NCBI GenBank assembly: GCA_937895985.1
Contig: CALBKL010000156.1
Span: forward strand, 1-18,374
Reading direction: 5' to 3'
Origin: an uncultured Solobacterium sp.
GTDB lineage: Bacteria > Bacillota_I > Bacilli_A > Erysipelotrichales > Erysipelotrichaceae
DNA: 18,374 nt
Positions within the stretch are counted from its first letter, which is position 1. Every line of letters begins with the position of its first letter. A program made the position numbers and the translations under genes. Under the pieces are notes generated by a model. It had not been told where the DNA came from. It was given only the letters and a program-made list of their open reading frames with translations, and did not search any database. Below are positions 1 to 8,421 of the stretch, in pieces.

Positions 1-848
1 GTATGAGTTCCTATGGTGATTTTGCCGCTTTATCTGATATTTGTGATAAAGATACAGCGTTACTATTAAAGAAAGAAGTGTCTGATGGAGTTATTGCACC
101 AGGTTATACAGAAGAAGCATTAGAAATTCTAAAAGCCAAGAAAAAAGGTAACTACGCTGTGATTCAAATCGATCCAACATACGTTCCAGAAGAGATTGAA
201 AGAAAACAGGTATATGGAATTTACTTTGAACAAGGTAGAAATAATGTTCATATTGACGAATCATTACTTACAAACTTTGTGACAAAGAATACAGAACTCA
301 CAGAACAAGCAAAGCTAGACTTATTAATTGCGATGATTACACTGAAATACACACAATCCAATTCTGTTGTATATACAAAGAATGGACAGGTCATCGGTGT
401 AGGTGCTGGACAACAATCCCGTATTCACTGCACAAGACTTGCAGGAAGTAAGGCTGATAATTGGTGGCTGCGTCAACACGAGAAAGTGTTGAACTTACCA
501 TTTAAAGAAGATATTCGCAGAGCAGACCGAGATAATACAATCGATATTTATCTTTCAGAAGATTATGAAGATGTATTACAGGATGGTGCTTGGCAGCAGT
601 TCTTTACAGAACAACCATCGGTATTTACAAGAGAAGAGAAAAAAGCTTGGATCAAGCAACAACACGACGTAGCACTTGGCTCGGATGCGTTCTTCCCATT
701 TGGAGATAATATTGAAAGAGCGCACAAGAGTGGTGTGAAATATGTAGTACAACCAGGTGGTTCCATTCGTGATGATCATGTGATTGATACTTGTGATAAG
801 TACGATATTGTCATGGTATGTAATGGAGTACGTTTATTCCATCATTAA
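1..848 (+). CDS. purH: AICAR formyltransferase (PurH-type), 3' part
   Basis: This is the C-terminal 281 residues of phosphoribosylaminoimidazolecarboxamide (AICAR) formyltransferase. It transfers a formyl group from 10-formyl-tetrahydrofolate to AICAR to give FAICAR, the penultimate step of cytoplasmic IMP synthesis. The gene enters from outside the window: the ATG at 3 lies inside the conserved SSYGDF block, so it is an internal Met and not the start. Recognisable family blocks are SDGVIAPGY, GQQSRIHCTRLAGSKADNWW, SDAFFPFGDNIERA and the C-terminal RLFHH. The details (SRIHCTRLAG, SIRDDHVIDTC) resemble the clostridial monofunctional form of about 390 residues more than the bifunctional PurH of about 510, but the N-terminus that would decide this is not visible. 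purD starts 13 bases downstream with its own Shine-Dalgarno sequence, so this is the same operon. Confidence 0.92.
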   Translation, partial: MSSYGDFAALSDICDKDTALLLKKEVSDGVIAPGYTEEALEILKAKKKGNYAVIQIDPTYVPEEIERKQVYGIYFEQGRNNVHIDESLLTNFVTKNTELTEQAKLDLLIAMITLKYTQSNSVVYTKNGQVIGVGAGQQSRIHCTRLAGSKADNWWLRQHEKVLNLPFKEDIRRADRDNTIDIYLSEDYEDVLQDGAWQQFFTEQPSVFTREEKKAWIKQQHDVALGSDAFFPFGDNIERAHKSGVKYVVQPGGSIRDDHVIDTCDKYDIVMVCNGVRLFHH

Positions 849-861
849 GAGGAGGTAGTCT

Positions 862-2136
862 ATGAAGGTTTTGGTAATAGGTTCCGGTGGTCGTGAACAT
901 GCAATCATACGTAAACTAAAAGAGAATCCTACAATTGGAGAAATTATTTGCGCCCCTGGCAATGGTGGTATTGCGGCAGATGCCAAGTGCGTAAGTGTCA
1001 GTGCAATTGATTTAGCCAATATGGTTGAACTTGCAAAAAATGAGAAGGTTGATTTCTGCGTAGTAACACCAGATGATCCTCTTGCGATGGGAATGGTTGA
1101 TATTCTTGAAATGGAAGGAATTCCTTGTTTTGGACCAAACGCAAATGCGGCAATCATAGAATCGTCAAAAGTATTTGCAAAAAACTTAATGAAAAAGTAT
1201 CAGATACCAACTGCTGGTTATGCAGTATTCTCTGATGCGCAAGAAGCGATAAACTATATTCGCACACAGAACCGTTATCCAACGGTCTTAAAGGCTGATG
1301 GCTTGGCCCTTGGTAAAGGTGTATTGATTGCACAGACAGAAGAGGAAGCCGTTCAAGCAGTCAATGAATTAATGGTTGATCAAGCTTTTGGACAAGCTGG
1401 TAAACAAATCGTTATAGAAGAATTTATGACAGGTCCAGAAGTGTCTGTACTAGCATTTACAGATGGACATGTTGTAGTACCGATGGTTTCTTCTATGGAT
1501 CATAAACGTGCACTAGATAATGATGAAGGATTAAATACTGGTGGTATGGGTACGATTGCGCCATCTCCATTCTATACAAAAGAGATTGCGGATACATGCA
1601 TGAAGACAATCTTCATGCCAACTGTTGAAGCGATGAAACAGGAAGGAAGACTATTCAAGGGTTGTCTATACTTTGGTTTGATGTTAACACCAGAAGGACC
1701 AAGGGTTGTGGAATACAACTGCCGCTTTGGAGATCCAGAGACACAAGTTGTATTACCTCTATTAAAGACCGACTTATTAACTATCATGCGTGCAGTACAT
1801 GACGAGAAATTATCTGAACTAACGATTGAATGGGAAGATAAAGCATGTGCTTGTGTTATCTTGGCAAGCGGTGGATATCCACAGAAATATCATAAAGGAT
1901 ATGAAATCGATGGTTTAGATGACTATGGACAAGTTGAAGGTGTAACCATTTATCATGCAGGTACTGCATGGAAAGATGGTAAGTACTATACAAACGGTGG
2001 ACGTGTACTAGGTGTAAGTGCGGTTGGCGATACACTAGAAGAAGCACTTCAACTCTCATATGAAAAGATCAAAGAAATACAGTTTACAGATATGCACTAT
2101 CGTACAGATATCGGCAGAAAGGTGGTAAAACAATGA
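862..2136 (+). CDS. purD: Phosphoribosylamine-glycine ligase (GAR synthetase)
   Basis: PurD joins phosphoribosylamine and glycine using ATP to make GAR, the second step of purine synthesis. The protein has 424 residues, the usual length. It opens with the N-domain nucleotide-site motif GSGGREHAI (residues 7-15). The ATP-grasp core follows from about residue 104, with KADGLALGKGV at 144-154, then GGMGTIAPSPFY and the metal/ATP segment EYNCRFGDPE. A C-terminal domain completes it. The start is supported by AGAGGAGG (about 847-854) seven bases before the ATG. The last codons overlap the purL start as ATGA (2133-2136), so translation of the two is probably coupled. The GGMGTIAPSP variant and the TPDDPL segment (GPEAPL in many PurD) look like the version seen in clostridia-like bacteria. 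Nothing appears broken. Confidence 0.96.
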   Translation: MKVLVIGSGGREHAIIRKLKENPTIGEIICAPGNGGIAADAKCVSVSAIDLANMVELAKNEKVDFCVVTPDDPLAMGMVDILEMEGIPCFGPNANAAIIESSKVFAKNLMKKYQIPTAGYAVFSDAQEAINYIRTQNRYPTVLKADGLALGKGVLIAQTEEEAVQAVNELMVDQAFGQAGKQIVIEEFMTGPEVSVLAFTDGHVVVPMVSSMDHKRALDNDEGLNTGGMGTIAPSPFYTKEIADTCMKTIFMPTVEAMKQEGRLFKGCLYFGLMLTPEGPRVVEYNCRFGDPETQVVLPLLKTDLLTIMRAVHDEKLSELTIEWEDKACACVILASGGYPQKYHKGYEIDGLDDYGQVEGVTIYHAGTAWKDGKYYTNGGRVLGVSAVGDTLEEALQLSYEKIKEIQFTDMHYRTDIGRKVVKQ

Positions 2137-5100
2137 CAGTATTCCGTTGTTTTGTGGAAAAGAAACCTGCATATGCAGTAGAATCGAAATCCATATTAAA
2201 TGATTTACACGTTGCATTACGCAACCAAAATGTTGAAGCTGTACGTGTTTTAAATCGATATGATTTAGAAAATGTAGATGAGGAAGATTACATTGCGGCA
2301 AAGTATACGATTCTTTCAGAACCGCAAGTAGATTTCTTCTATGAAGAAGAAGCACCTACACCGGATTATGATGAATATATTCTTGCGACGGAATATTTAC
2401 CTGGGCAGTTTGATCAACGTGCAGATTCTTGCGCACAGTGTATTCAACTCAGTTCCATGAAACAAAAACCAACTGTAAAAACAGCGCGTCTTTATTACAT
2501 TAAAGGCAAGCTTACAGATGATGAAAAGAAGTTAATTGAAGAGACTCTTATCAATCCAGTGGAAGCTCGTATCGCAAGTTTAGAGAAGCCAGAGACAATC
2601 ATCATGTCTTTTGAAACTCCAGAACTTCCACCAGTGATTGATGGTTTTATCAAGCTGGATGAAGAAGGTTTAAAAAAGTTCCTTAAGGAACATGGACTTG
2701 CGATGGATTTGGAAGACCTCAAGTTTATGCAGGAATACTTCCAAAAAATTGAATGTAGAAACCCAACAATTACAGAAGTTCGTGTCATTGATACATATTG
2801 GTCAGATCATTGTCGTCATACAACATTCCATACAGTTATCGATGATGTAGAGATTCAACCTGAATATGTAAAAGATACGTATTTAAATTATTTAGACTTA
2901 CGTAGTCATATCTATGCAGGTCGTACACCAAAGCCAGTATGTTTAATGGATTTGGGTACGATTGGGGCTAAAGCTTTAAAGAAATATGGTAAGTTAACAG
3001 ACTTAGATGAATCAGAAGAAATTAACGCATGTTCCGTTAAGATTAAAGTTGATGTAGATGGTGAAGATAAAGATTGGTTATTGATGTTTAAGAATGAAAC
3101 CCATAACCATCCTACAGAAATTGAGCCATTTGGTGGTGCTGCGACCTGTCTTGGTGGTGCAATTCGTGATCCACTTTCAGGACGCAGTTATGTATATCAA
3201 GCAATGCGTGTAACAGGTGCTGCTAACCCATTAACTCCAATTAGTGAAACGATGAAGGGTAAGTTACCACAGCGTAAACTCGTAACAACAGCAGCAGCTG
3301 GATATAGTTCCTATGGTAACCAGATTGGTCTAGCAACTGGACTAGTACGTGAAATCTATCATCCAGGATACGTTGCGAAACGTATGGAAGTTGGTGCTGT
3401 CATCGCAGCTGCACCAGAAGAAAACGTTGTTCGTTTAAGACCAGAGCCTGAGGATGTAGTTATCTTATTAGGTGGACGCACAGGCCGTGATGGTTGTGGT
3501 GGTGCAACAGGTTCTTCAAAGTCGCACAATATTGAATCATTAGAAAGTTGTGGAGCTGAAGTTCAAAAGGGTAATGCACCGGAAGAGCGTAAGCTACAAA
3601 GATTATTCCGTAATCCAGAAGCTGCAAAGCTTATCAAACGTTGTAATGACTTTGGTGCAGGTGGTGTGGCAGTAGCCATTGGTGAACTCGCAGATGGGTT
3701 GGTGATTGATTTAAATAAAGTTCCAAAGAAGTATGAAGGCTTAAATGGAACAGAATTAGCAATCAGTGAATCCCAAGAGCGCATGGCTGTAGTGGTTAGA
3801 AAAGAAGATGCTGAAAAGTTCCGAGAAATTGCATGCATGGAAAACCTAGAGACAACAATTGTCGCAGAAGTTACTGAAGAACCACGCATGATTATGACCT
3901 TGCAGGGAGAAGAAATTGTAAATATCTCTCGTGAGTTCTTAAATACAAATGGGGCAAGTAGACATACATCTGTTGTGGTTGGGGAAGACCAACCAGAAGA
4001 AGAGGTTCAAGTAGAAAGTCTTCGTGCAGGTATGGAGAAGCTTGTAGAAGATTTAAATATCTGTAGTCAAAAAGGATTAGCAGAACGCTTTGACGCAACG
4101 ATTGGCAGTGGAACAGTATGTATGCCATTTGGTGGAAAATACCAAATGACACCAAGCCAAGTGATGGCTGCTAAGATTCCAGTGCTAGATGGTGAAACGG
4201 ATACTGCATCACTCATGGCCTATGGTTATGACCCAGAATTATCTTCTCTATCACCATATAAGGGTGCGATTGCTGCAGTTATTGAAGCGATGTCTAAACT
4301 GGTTGCGGCTGGTATTGACCCTAAACATGCATGGTTATCATTCCAAGAATACTTTGGACGTACTGGTGATGACCCTGAGAAGTGGGGCAAGCCATTTGCG
4401 GCACTTCTTGGTGCACTCAAAGCCCAAGCAGAATTAGAGGTTGCGGCAATCGGAGGGAAAGACTCCATGTCAGGAACATTCGAAGATATCGATGTTCCAC
4501 CTACGCTTATTGCCTTTGCGGTATCCACTGCGAAAGCTTCTCGAATTGTCACAAATGAGTGGAAGGCTAAAGATCATTATATCTATGCAGTAATGCCAGA
4601 ATATGATGGGAACGGTATTGCGGACTTCAACAGTGTACGTGATGTATTTGATAAGGTTTATTCACTGATTAAATTAGGTTGTGTGAAGTCTGCTTGTGCG
4701 CTTGAACATGGTGGTACAGCAGAAGCACTCCTCAAGTGTAGTCTTGGTAACCGTATTGGATTTGCACTAGAAGAAGATGTAAATATCAATCGACTCTTTA
4801 AGAAGTGCTATGGTGGATTCTTATTAGAAACGGATGAAGAAATTGAAGATCTAGAATTATTAGGAAAGACTATTGGAGAGTTTGAACTACGTACAAAGGA
4901 TGAAATAATCTTATTAGATGAATTACAAACTCGCTATGAAGAAAAGCTGGAATCTGTATATCCTTGCAATATTAAGCAGAGTGAAAAGGAAATTAATCCA
5001 GTATCTGTAGAACGTAAATTTGACATGCATGCAAGTTACACGGTTGAAACTCCGCATGTATTAATTCCTGTATTCCCAGGCACAAACTGTGAATATGATA

Positions 5101-5852
5101 CAGCACGTGCATTTAAGCGTGAGGGCGCAGAAACAGAAATATTTGTGATTAAGAACCTAACCGCAAAAGACATTGAGGATAGTGTAGAAAGATTTGTGGA
5201 TGCGATTGGCCGTAGCCAAATTATCGCGCTTCCAGGTGGTTTCTCTGGTGGTGATGAACCAGACGGATCTGCGAAGTTTATCGTTTCCTTCTTCCGAAAT
5301 CCAAAGGTTAAAGAGGCTGTGGAAGACTTACTTAATCATAGAGAAGGTTTGATGATTGGTATCTGTAATGGATTCCAAGCTCTTGTAAAACTTGGGCTTG
5401 TGCCATACGGTAAGATTATGGAACCAGATGAATTCCGACCAACTCTGACATTTAATACAATCGGAAGACATCAATCCAAACTTGTTAAGACTAGAGTTGC
5501 ATGTAATCAATCACCATGGATGAAATATATGAATGTTGGAGATATTCATACAGTAGCGATTAGTCATGGTGAAGGAAGATTTGTTGCGAAAGATAATGTT
5601 ATTCAGACACTAATTGATAATGGTCAGATTGCGACACAGTACGTTGACTTTGATGGACAACCAACTTCAGATATTCATTTCAATCCAAATGATTCTGTCT
5701 ATGCGATTGAGGGAATTACCTCACCTGATGGACGTATCTTTGGTAAGATGGGACATTCTGAACGTAATGGAGATAACCTTTATAAGAACGTACCAGATAT
5801 CGAAAATCAACAGTTGTTATTTAAGGCAGCGGTTGAGTACTTTACAGAATAA
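2133..5852 (+). CDS. purL: Phosphoribosylformylglycinamidine synthase, single chain
   Basis: This is FGAM synthase, which converts FGAR, glutamine and ATP to FGAM in step four of purine synthesis. It is a single 1239-residue chain, not the PurS/PurQ/PurL trio of Bacillus. Visible blocks are the linker/synthase signature WSDHCRHT (223-230), ETHNHPTEIEPFGGAATC starting at 322, a second synthase repeat around AAIGGKDSMSG, and a C-terminal class I glutamine amidotransferase domain from about 974. That domain contains FPGTNCEYD, the nucleophile C1078 in GICNGFQ, SHGEGRF around H1145, and H1208/E1210 in GHSERNG. The catalytic triad is therefore complete. The length is slightly under the 1290-1300 of E. 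coli PurL and fits the clostridial single-chain type. The start codon sits in the purD stop (ATGA). The gene ends 15 bases before a strong hairpin, closing the operon. Confidence 0.96.
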   Translation: MTVFRCFVEKKPAYAVESKSILNDLHVALRNQNVEAVRVLNRYDLENVDEEDYIAAKYTILSEPQVDFFYEEEAPTPDYDEYILATEYLPGQFDQRADSCAQCIQLSSMKQKPTVKTARLYYIKGKLTDDEKKLIEETLINPVEARIASLEKPETIIMSFETPELPPVIDGFIKLDEEGLKKFLKEHGLAMDLEDLKFMQEYFQKIECRNPTITEVRVIDTYWSDHCRHTTFHTVIDDVEIQPEYVKDTYLNYLDLRSHIYAGRTPKPVCLMDLGTIGAKALKKYGKLTDLDESEEINACSVKIKVDVDGEDKDWLLMFKNETHNHPTEIEPFGGAATCLGGAIRDPLSGRSYVYQAMRVTGAANPLTPISETMKGKLPQRKLVTTAAAGYSSYGNQIGLATGLVREIYHPGYVAKRMEVGAVIAAAPEENVVRLRPEPEDVVILLGGRTGRDGCGGATGSSKSHNIESLESCGAEVQKGNAPEERKLQRLFRNPEAAKLIKRCNDFGAGGVAVAIGELADGLVIDLNKVPKKYEGLNGTELAISESQERMAVVVRKEDAEKFREIACMENLETTIVAEVTEEPRMIMTLQGEEIVNISREFLNTNGASRHTSVVVGEDQPEEEVQVESLRAGMEKLVEDLNICSQKGLAERFDATIGSGTVCMPFGGKYQMTPSQVMAAKIPVLDGETDTASLMAYGYDPELSSLSPYKGAIAAVIEAMSKLVAAGIDPKHAWLSFQEYFGRTGDDPEKWGKPFAALLGALKAQAELEVAAIGGKDSMSGTFEDIDVPPTLIAFAVSTAKASRIVTNEWKAKDHYIYAVMPEYDGNGIADFNSVRDVFDKVYSLIKLGCVKSACALEHGGTAEALLKCSLGNRIGFALEEDVNINRLFKKCYGGFLLETDEEIEDLELLGKTIGEFELRTKDEIILLDELQTRYEEKLESVYPCNIKQSEKEINPVSVERKFDMHASYTVETPHVLIPVFPGTNCEYDTARAFKREGAETEIFVIKNLTAKDIEDSVERFVDAIGRSQIIALPGGFSGGDEPDGSAKFIVSFFRNPKVKEAVEDLLNHREGLMIGICNGFQALVKLGLVPYGKIMEPDEFRPTLTFNTIGRHQSKLVKTRVACNQSPWMKYMNVGDIHTVAISHGEGRFVAKDNVIQTLIDNGQIATQYVDFDGQPTSDIHFNPNDSVYAIEGITSPDGRIFGKMGHSERNGDNLYKNVPDIENQQLLFKAAVEYFTE

Positions 5853-5867
5853 TAAAAGAGTTTCTTC

Positions 5868-5905
5868 AAATGTAGTAGATGAAATATCTGCTACATTTTT
5901 AGTTT
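5868..5905 (+). terminator. Rho-independent terminator after purL
   Basis: A 13-bp stem pairs 5868-5880 (AAATGTAGTAGAT) with 5886-5898 (ATCTGCTACATTT). It has one G-U pair and a five-base GAAAT loop, and a T-rich stretch follows. It lies 15 bases after the purL stop and most likely ends the purine transcript. Confidence 0.85.
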
Positions 5906-5957
5906 ATAGATGTATGGATATTATTGAAATTTATAGTAAATAGGATATTCTAGAAGT

Positions 5958-6458
5958 ATGAAAAAATATACGTTTTTTGCAAGTGAACCACGTGACGAAA
6001 TGATAATGGGAATTTGTTTTCCTGCTGCACTAATGTTACCAACGTCTATTTTAGGAGCTGTTATGTGGTATTTCATACCTGACTATCACCCCTTATCAAA
6101 ATCATTAACAGGATTTGGTTGGGTTGCGATATTGGGTGTAATCATCGGCTTTTCAATCATGAGTTTAGTCAAACGATATTGTATCCGCAAATATACAGTA
6201 CAGGTTAGTGGAAAGACCATTTTGATTGATTCGGTTGGTGGTAGAAAATATCAAGGGGAAGTACAATCTGTTACAATCAATCAAAACAAGATGAAAACAA
6301 TATTAGAAATTTATTTAGAGCATCAGAAGTTAATTTTTATCGCAAGAGTTAAAAAGAATATATTTGAAAGTAGTATTTTTGCGGGTAGTACGAAAGAGGA
6401 TATACAGTCAATGACTTCCCTATACCAAGCACTTCAAGAAGTATCCATATTGAAATAA
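5958..6458 (+). CDS. Small two-helix membrane protein, unknown function
   Basis: I do not recognise this 166-residue protein. It has two hydrophobic segments, about residues 15-39 and 53-72, joined by a short loop. These are followed by a basic stretch (KRYCIRKY) and a soluble C-terminal half of about 90 residues, rich in alternating hydrophobic residues, that looks like a small beta-rich cytoplasmic domain. The layout recalls small bacterial PH-like membrane proteins, but that is only a resemblance. The start has no clear Shine-Dalgarno sequence. A weak TTGAAA (5924-5929) and TATTCT (5946-5951), 16 bp apart, could be a promoter that would place the RNA start near the ATG. It stands alone between the purL terminator and a convergent terminator, so it is probably monocistronic. 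Confidence 0.7.
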   Translation: MKKYTFFASEPRDEMIMGICFPAALMLPTSILGAVMWYFIPDYHPLSKSLTGFGWVAILGVIIGFSIMSLVKRYCIRKYTVQVSGKTILIDSVGGRKYQGEVQSVTINQNKMKTILEIYLEHQKLIFIARVKKNIFESSIFAGSTKEDIQSMTSLYQALQEVSILK

Positions 6459-6477
6459 TTCGTAAATAGATGAATGA

Positions 6478-6516
6478 AAAATGAGTTAGGGAAATATCCT
6501 TAACTCATTTTGTTTA
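6478..6516. terminator. Bidirectional terminator between convergent membrane-protein genes
   Basis: A 15-bp stem pairs 6478-6492 (AAAATGAGTTAGGGA) with 6497-6511 (TCCTTAACTCATTTT), with one G-U pair and a four-base loop. A-rich sequence on the left and T-rich sequence on the right let it work for both the rightward gene ending at 6458 and the leftward gene ending at 6514. Confidence 0.85.
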
Positions 6517-7080
6517 TTTCATTTTTGAGATTGCGATAACATACTGTGCACTCATGAATAAACATGCAAGCATAGTAGCTACTTCAAAGATAATGACAAC
6601 GATATCACTCTTAATGAGAATTCCGTTTACTACTAGTAAGATACCTAATAAAGCATATAATACAGCGAGTAGAATACAACGTCCTTTATTGTTTGTTTCT
6701 ACAAGTCCTTCGATGAATGACTTTTTCTGTTTCGGTTTAAAGTTAGGAATCTGTGGTAATGTTGGTAACCAAGATTTTACAAAGCGATATTGTAGTACTC
6801 CAAATAGCACAAGGCCAGCGATAATAGAGATTCTCCAATCACTTGTTAGGCTCATCAGTAACATCGCTACGGCGATACCAAGTGCGATACGATTGTGATA
6901 GAGATTGAAGTTCTTCGCATCTTTCTCTTTGAGAATATATCCTGTTTGTGTACGGGAGATATACATGATGGTTTGTCCTTTATCATCGATGTAAATATTT
7001 CTTCCAGCAATCGCGCCACGCTTTTGCACACTACCATCATCAAAGATGGATGGTCTTTTTTTATCTGGGCTTTTTGTCAT
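6514..7080 (-). CDS. Four-helix membrane protein downstream of nagA, unknown function
   Basis: I do not recognise this 188-residue protein. A polar N-terminal region of about 60 residues contains short beta-like stretches (GRNIYIDDKGQTIMYIS). Two helical hairpins follow, at about 64-79 and 83-97, then about 134-154 and 159-184. A basic, proline-rich loop (TLPQIPNFKPKQKK) separates the hairpins. It has no signal peptide. The start lies only 8 bases after the nagA stop, with a weak AGG-containing ribosome site inside the end of nagA, so it is probably translated from the nagA transcript. No catalytic or transport motif is visible, and any link to amino-sugar use rests on position alone. Confidence 0.72.
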   Translation of the reverse strand: MTKSPDKKRPSIFDDGSVQKRGAIAGRNIYIDDKGQTIMYISRTQTGYILKEKDAKNFNLYHNRIALGIAVAMLLMSLTSDWRISIIAGLVLFGVLQYRFVKSWLPTLPQIPNFKPKQKKSFIEGLVETNNKGRCILLAVLYALLGILLVVNGILIKSDIVVIIFEVATMLACLFMSAQYVIAISKMK

Positions 7081-7088
7081 AGAAGTAC

Positions 7089-8243
7089 CTATTTTTGTAA
7101 TTGAGCAATACCTTTGCAGTAAGTTTCCTCAACACTATAGTCATCGTTTAATACAACGATATCCGCATCATATCCTGTGCATAACTTACCGATATGATCA
7201 TGCATGTTTAATAGTGTAGCAGGGTTAATTGTGGCAGCGTTAAGAGCCGCATCAAATGGAACACCAGCTCTTTCAACTAAGTTTCTTAGTCCTTCGTTCA
7301 TACGCATTGTAGAACCTGCTAGACTTCCGCTCTCAGTTAGGTGAGCACTTCCATCTGGATAGATTTCGATTTCATGTCCACCAAACATAAACTTAGAGCC
7401 TGGTTCAAATCCCTTTGCCATTAGCGCATCAGAGATCATGATTGCATGGTCTTTCCCTTTTGCGTTAAAGAAGATATTGAGCGCTTCAGGGGTTGAGTGG
7501 TTACAGTCACAGATGACTTCGCTATACAAATCACGAAGACGTAGAGCTAGACCAGTTACACCATTTGCACGGTGGTTGAATGGAGATTGTCCATTGTATG
7601 TATGTGTAATAGATTTTGCGCCATTTGCGACAGCGATAATACCTTCTTGGAAGGTTGCACCAGAGTGACCGATTGATACCGCAACGTTATGTGCACTGCA
7701 GTATTTTGTAAGTGCAAGTTCTGGATCATGTTCAGGAGCTAATGTAATTACTTTGATAAGTCCTTCTGCGTCCTTTTGGTATTGGATAAATTCATCTACG
7801 TGTGGTGGCACGATAGCTTCTGGTGGTTGTGCTCCTTTGTATTTCATATCAAGGTATGGACCTTCAAAATGAATACCGATAATATCTGCGCCATCTCTAC
7901 CGGCTACGTGTTCACGCTTAACAGCCGCAACATTCTTAACGGCTTTTGTTAGTACTGGGTTTAATTCAGTGATTGTTGTGGAAAGAAAACCTGTAACACC
8001 TTCACTTGGAATTCCTTTTGCCCATTTCTTAAGTCCTTCAGGTTCAGCGTAGTTTGTATCATAGCCATACGCACCATGACAGTGGATATCAATAAATCCT
8101 GGTACGATACGACGATTACCATAATCTACATCTGCAGTATGATTTTCAGCAGGATAAATACCTTTGATCTTTCCTTCAGAAATTTCAATGACAGCTGGGA
8201 TAAAGTCACCGGCTATCCATACACGATTACTTTTAATAAACAT
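7089..8243 (-). CDS. nagA: N-acetylhexosamine-6-phosphate deacetylase (NagA/AgaA type)
   Basis: This amidohydrolase-superfamily enzyme removes acetate from N-acetylglucosamine-6-phosphate (or the galacto form) in the cytoplasm, the first committed step of amino-sugar catabolism. It has 384 residues, the usual length. Metal and active-site residues are visible in order: HxH in DIHCHG (H54, H56), E127 in HFEGPY, H193 in IGHSGA, H214 in THTYNG, and the catalytic D272 in MISDAL. The start is supported by GAGGGA about 8 bases upstream. It diverges from agaS across a shared promoter region and is followed by a small membrane-protein gene. Beside an agaS homologue it could be the GalNAc-6-phosphate enzyme AgaA. 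The two families cannot be separated by eye, so the symbol refers to the family. Confidence 0.93.
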   Translation of the reverse strand: MFIKSNRVWIAGDFIPAVIEISEGKIKGIYPAENHTADVDYGNRRIVPGFIDIHCHGAYGYDTNYAEPEGLKKWAKGIPSEGVTGFLSTTITELNPVLTKAVKNVAAVKREHVAGRDGADIIGIHFEGPYLDMKYKGAQPPEAIVPPHVDEFIQYQKDAEGLIKVITLAPEHDPELALTKYCSAHNVAVSIGHSGATFQEGIIAVANGAKSITHTYNGQSPFNHRANGVTGLALRLRDLYSEVICDCNHSTPEALNIFFNAKGKDHAIMISDALMAKGFEPGSKFMFGGHEIEIYPDGSAHLTESGSLAGSTMRMNEGLRNLVERAGVPFDAALNAATINPATLLNMHDHIGKLCTGYDADIVVLNDDYSVEETYCKGIAQLQK

Positions 8244-8276
8244 ATTTTATTCCCTCATGAATTACTTTCTATGTTT

Positions 8277-8285
8277 ATCATAGCA
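8277..8285 (-). promoter_or_regulatory. Extended -10 promoter for nagA
   Basis: On the - strand this reads TGCTATGAT, a TGn extension plus a near-consensus -10 box. The predicted RNA start is near 8270, leaving a leader of about 27 bases that carries the GAGGGA ribosome site. I see no good -35 box, which is common for extended -10 promoters. Confidence 0.55.
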
Positions 8286-8334
8286 CTATTGATTTTATTT
8301 ATCTCTTTTGACACTTATACTTTTCGATAATGAT

Positions 8335-8363
8335 TTGACATCTTTCAGTTAATTTATTCTAAT
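8335..8363 (+). promoter_or_regulatory. Candidate sigma-A promoter P1 for agaS
   Basis: A perfect -35 box TTGACA (8335-8340) lies 17 bp before TCTAAT (8358-8363), which matches five of six -10 positions. This is one of two possible promoters for the agaS operon. Confidence 0.5.
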
Positions 8364-8371
8364 CATAAATT
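8351..8371. promoter_or_regulatory. Inverted repeat, possible operator in nagA-agaS region
   Basis: A perfect 7-bp inverted repeat, AATTTAT (8351-8357) and ATAAATT (8365-8371), is separated by 7 bases. It overlaps the P1 -10 box and lies just upstream of the second -10 box. That position suits repressor binding, but the arms are pure A/T and could arise by chance. Confidence 0.35.
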
Positions 8372-8376
8372 CTGGT

Positions 8377-8385
8377 TGCTATAAT
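8377..8385 (+). promoter_or_regulatory. Extended -10 promoter P2 for agaS
   Basis: TGCTATAAT is a consensus -10 box (8380-8385) with a TGn extension. It would start RNA near 8392 and give a leader of about 30 bases containing the AAGGAGG ribosome site at 8410-8416. It mirrors the TGCTATGAT box of the divergent nagA promoter. Confidence 0.6.
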
Positions 8386-8421
8386 ACAGATTAGATAAGA
8401 TAAGTACAAAAGGAGGTAACA

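Noticed and set aside
3..5. ATG at 3 as the true start of the formyltransferase
   Set aside because: It falls inside a conserved internal block of the family, and about 110 N-terminal residues would be missing; the gene is cut by the window edge.
4189..4552. Open frames on both strands within purL
   Set aside because: They overlap the well-conserved purL synthase region, their compositions are those of out-of-frame translation, and none has a ribosome site.
5614..5943. Open frame running past the end of purL
   Set aside because: It overlaps the purL amidotransferase domain in another frame and runs through the purL terminator.
8308..8313. First TTGACA as a -35 box
   Set aside because: No -10 box lies 16-18 bp downstream on the + strand; the GATAAT that follows is only 12 bp away.
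8076..8330. Rightward open frame opposite the start of nagA
   Set aside because: It is antisense to the conserved nagA N-terminus, has no ribosome site and encodes no recognisable motif.
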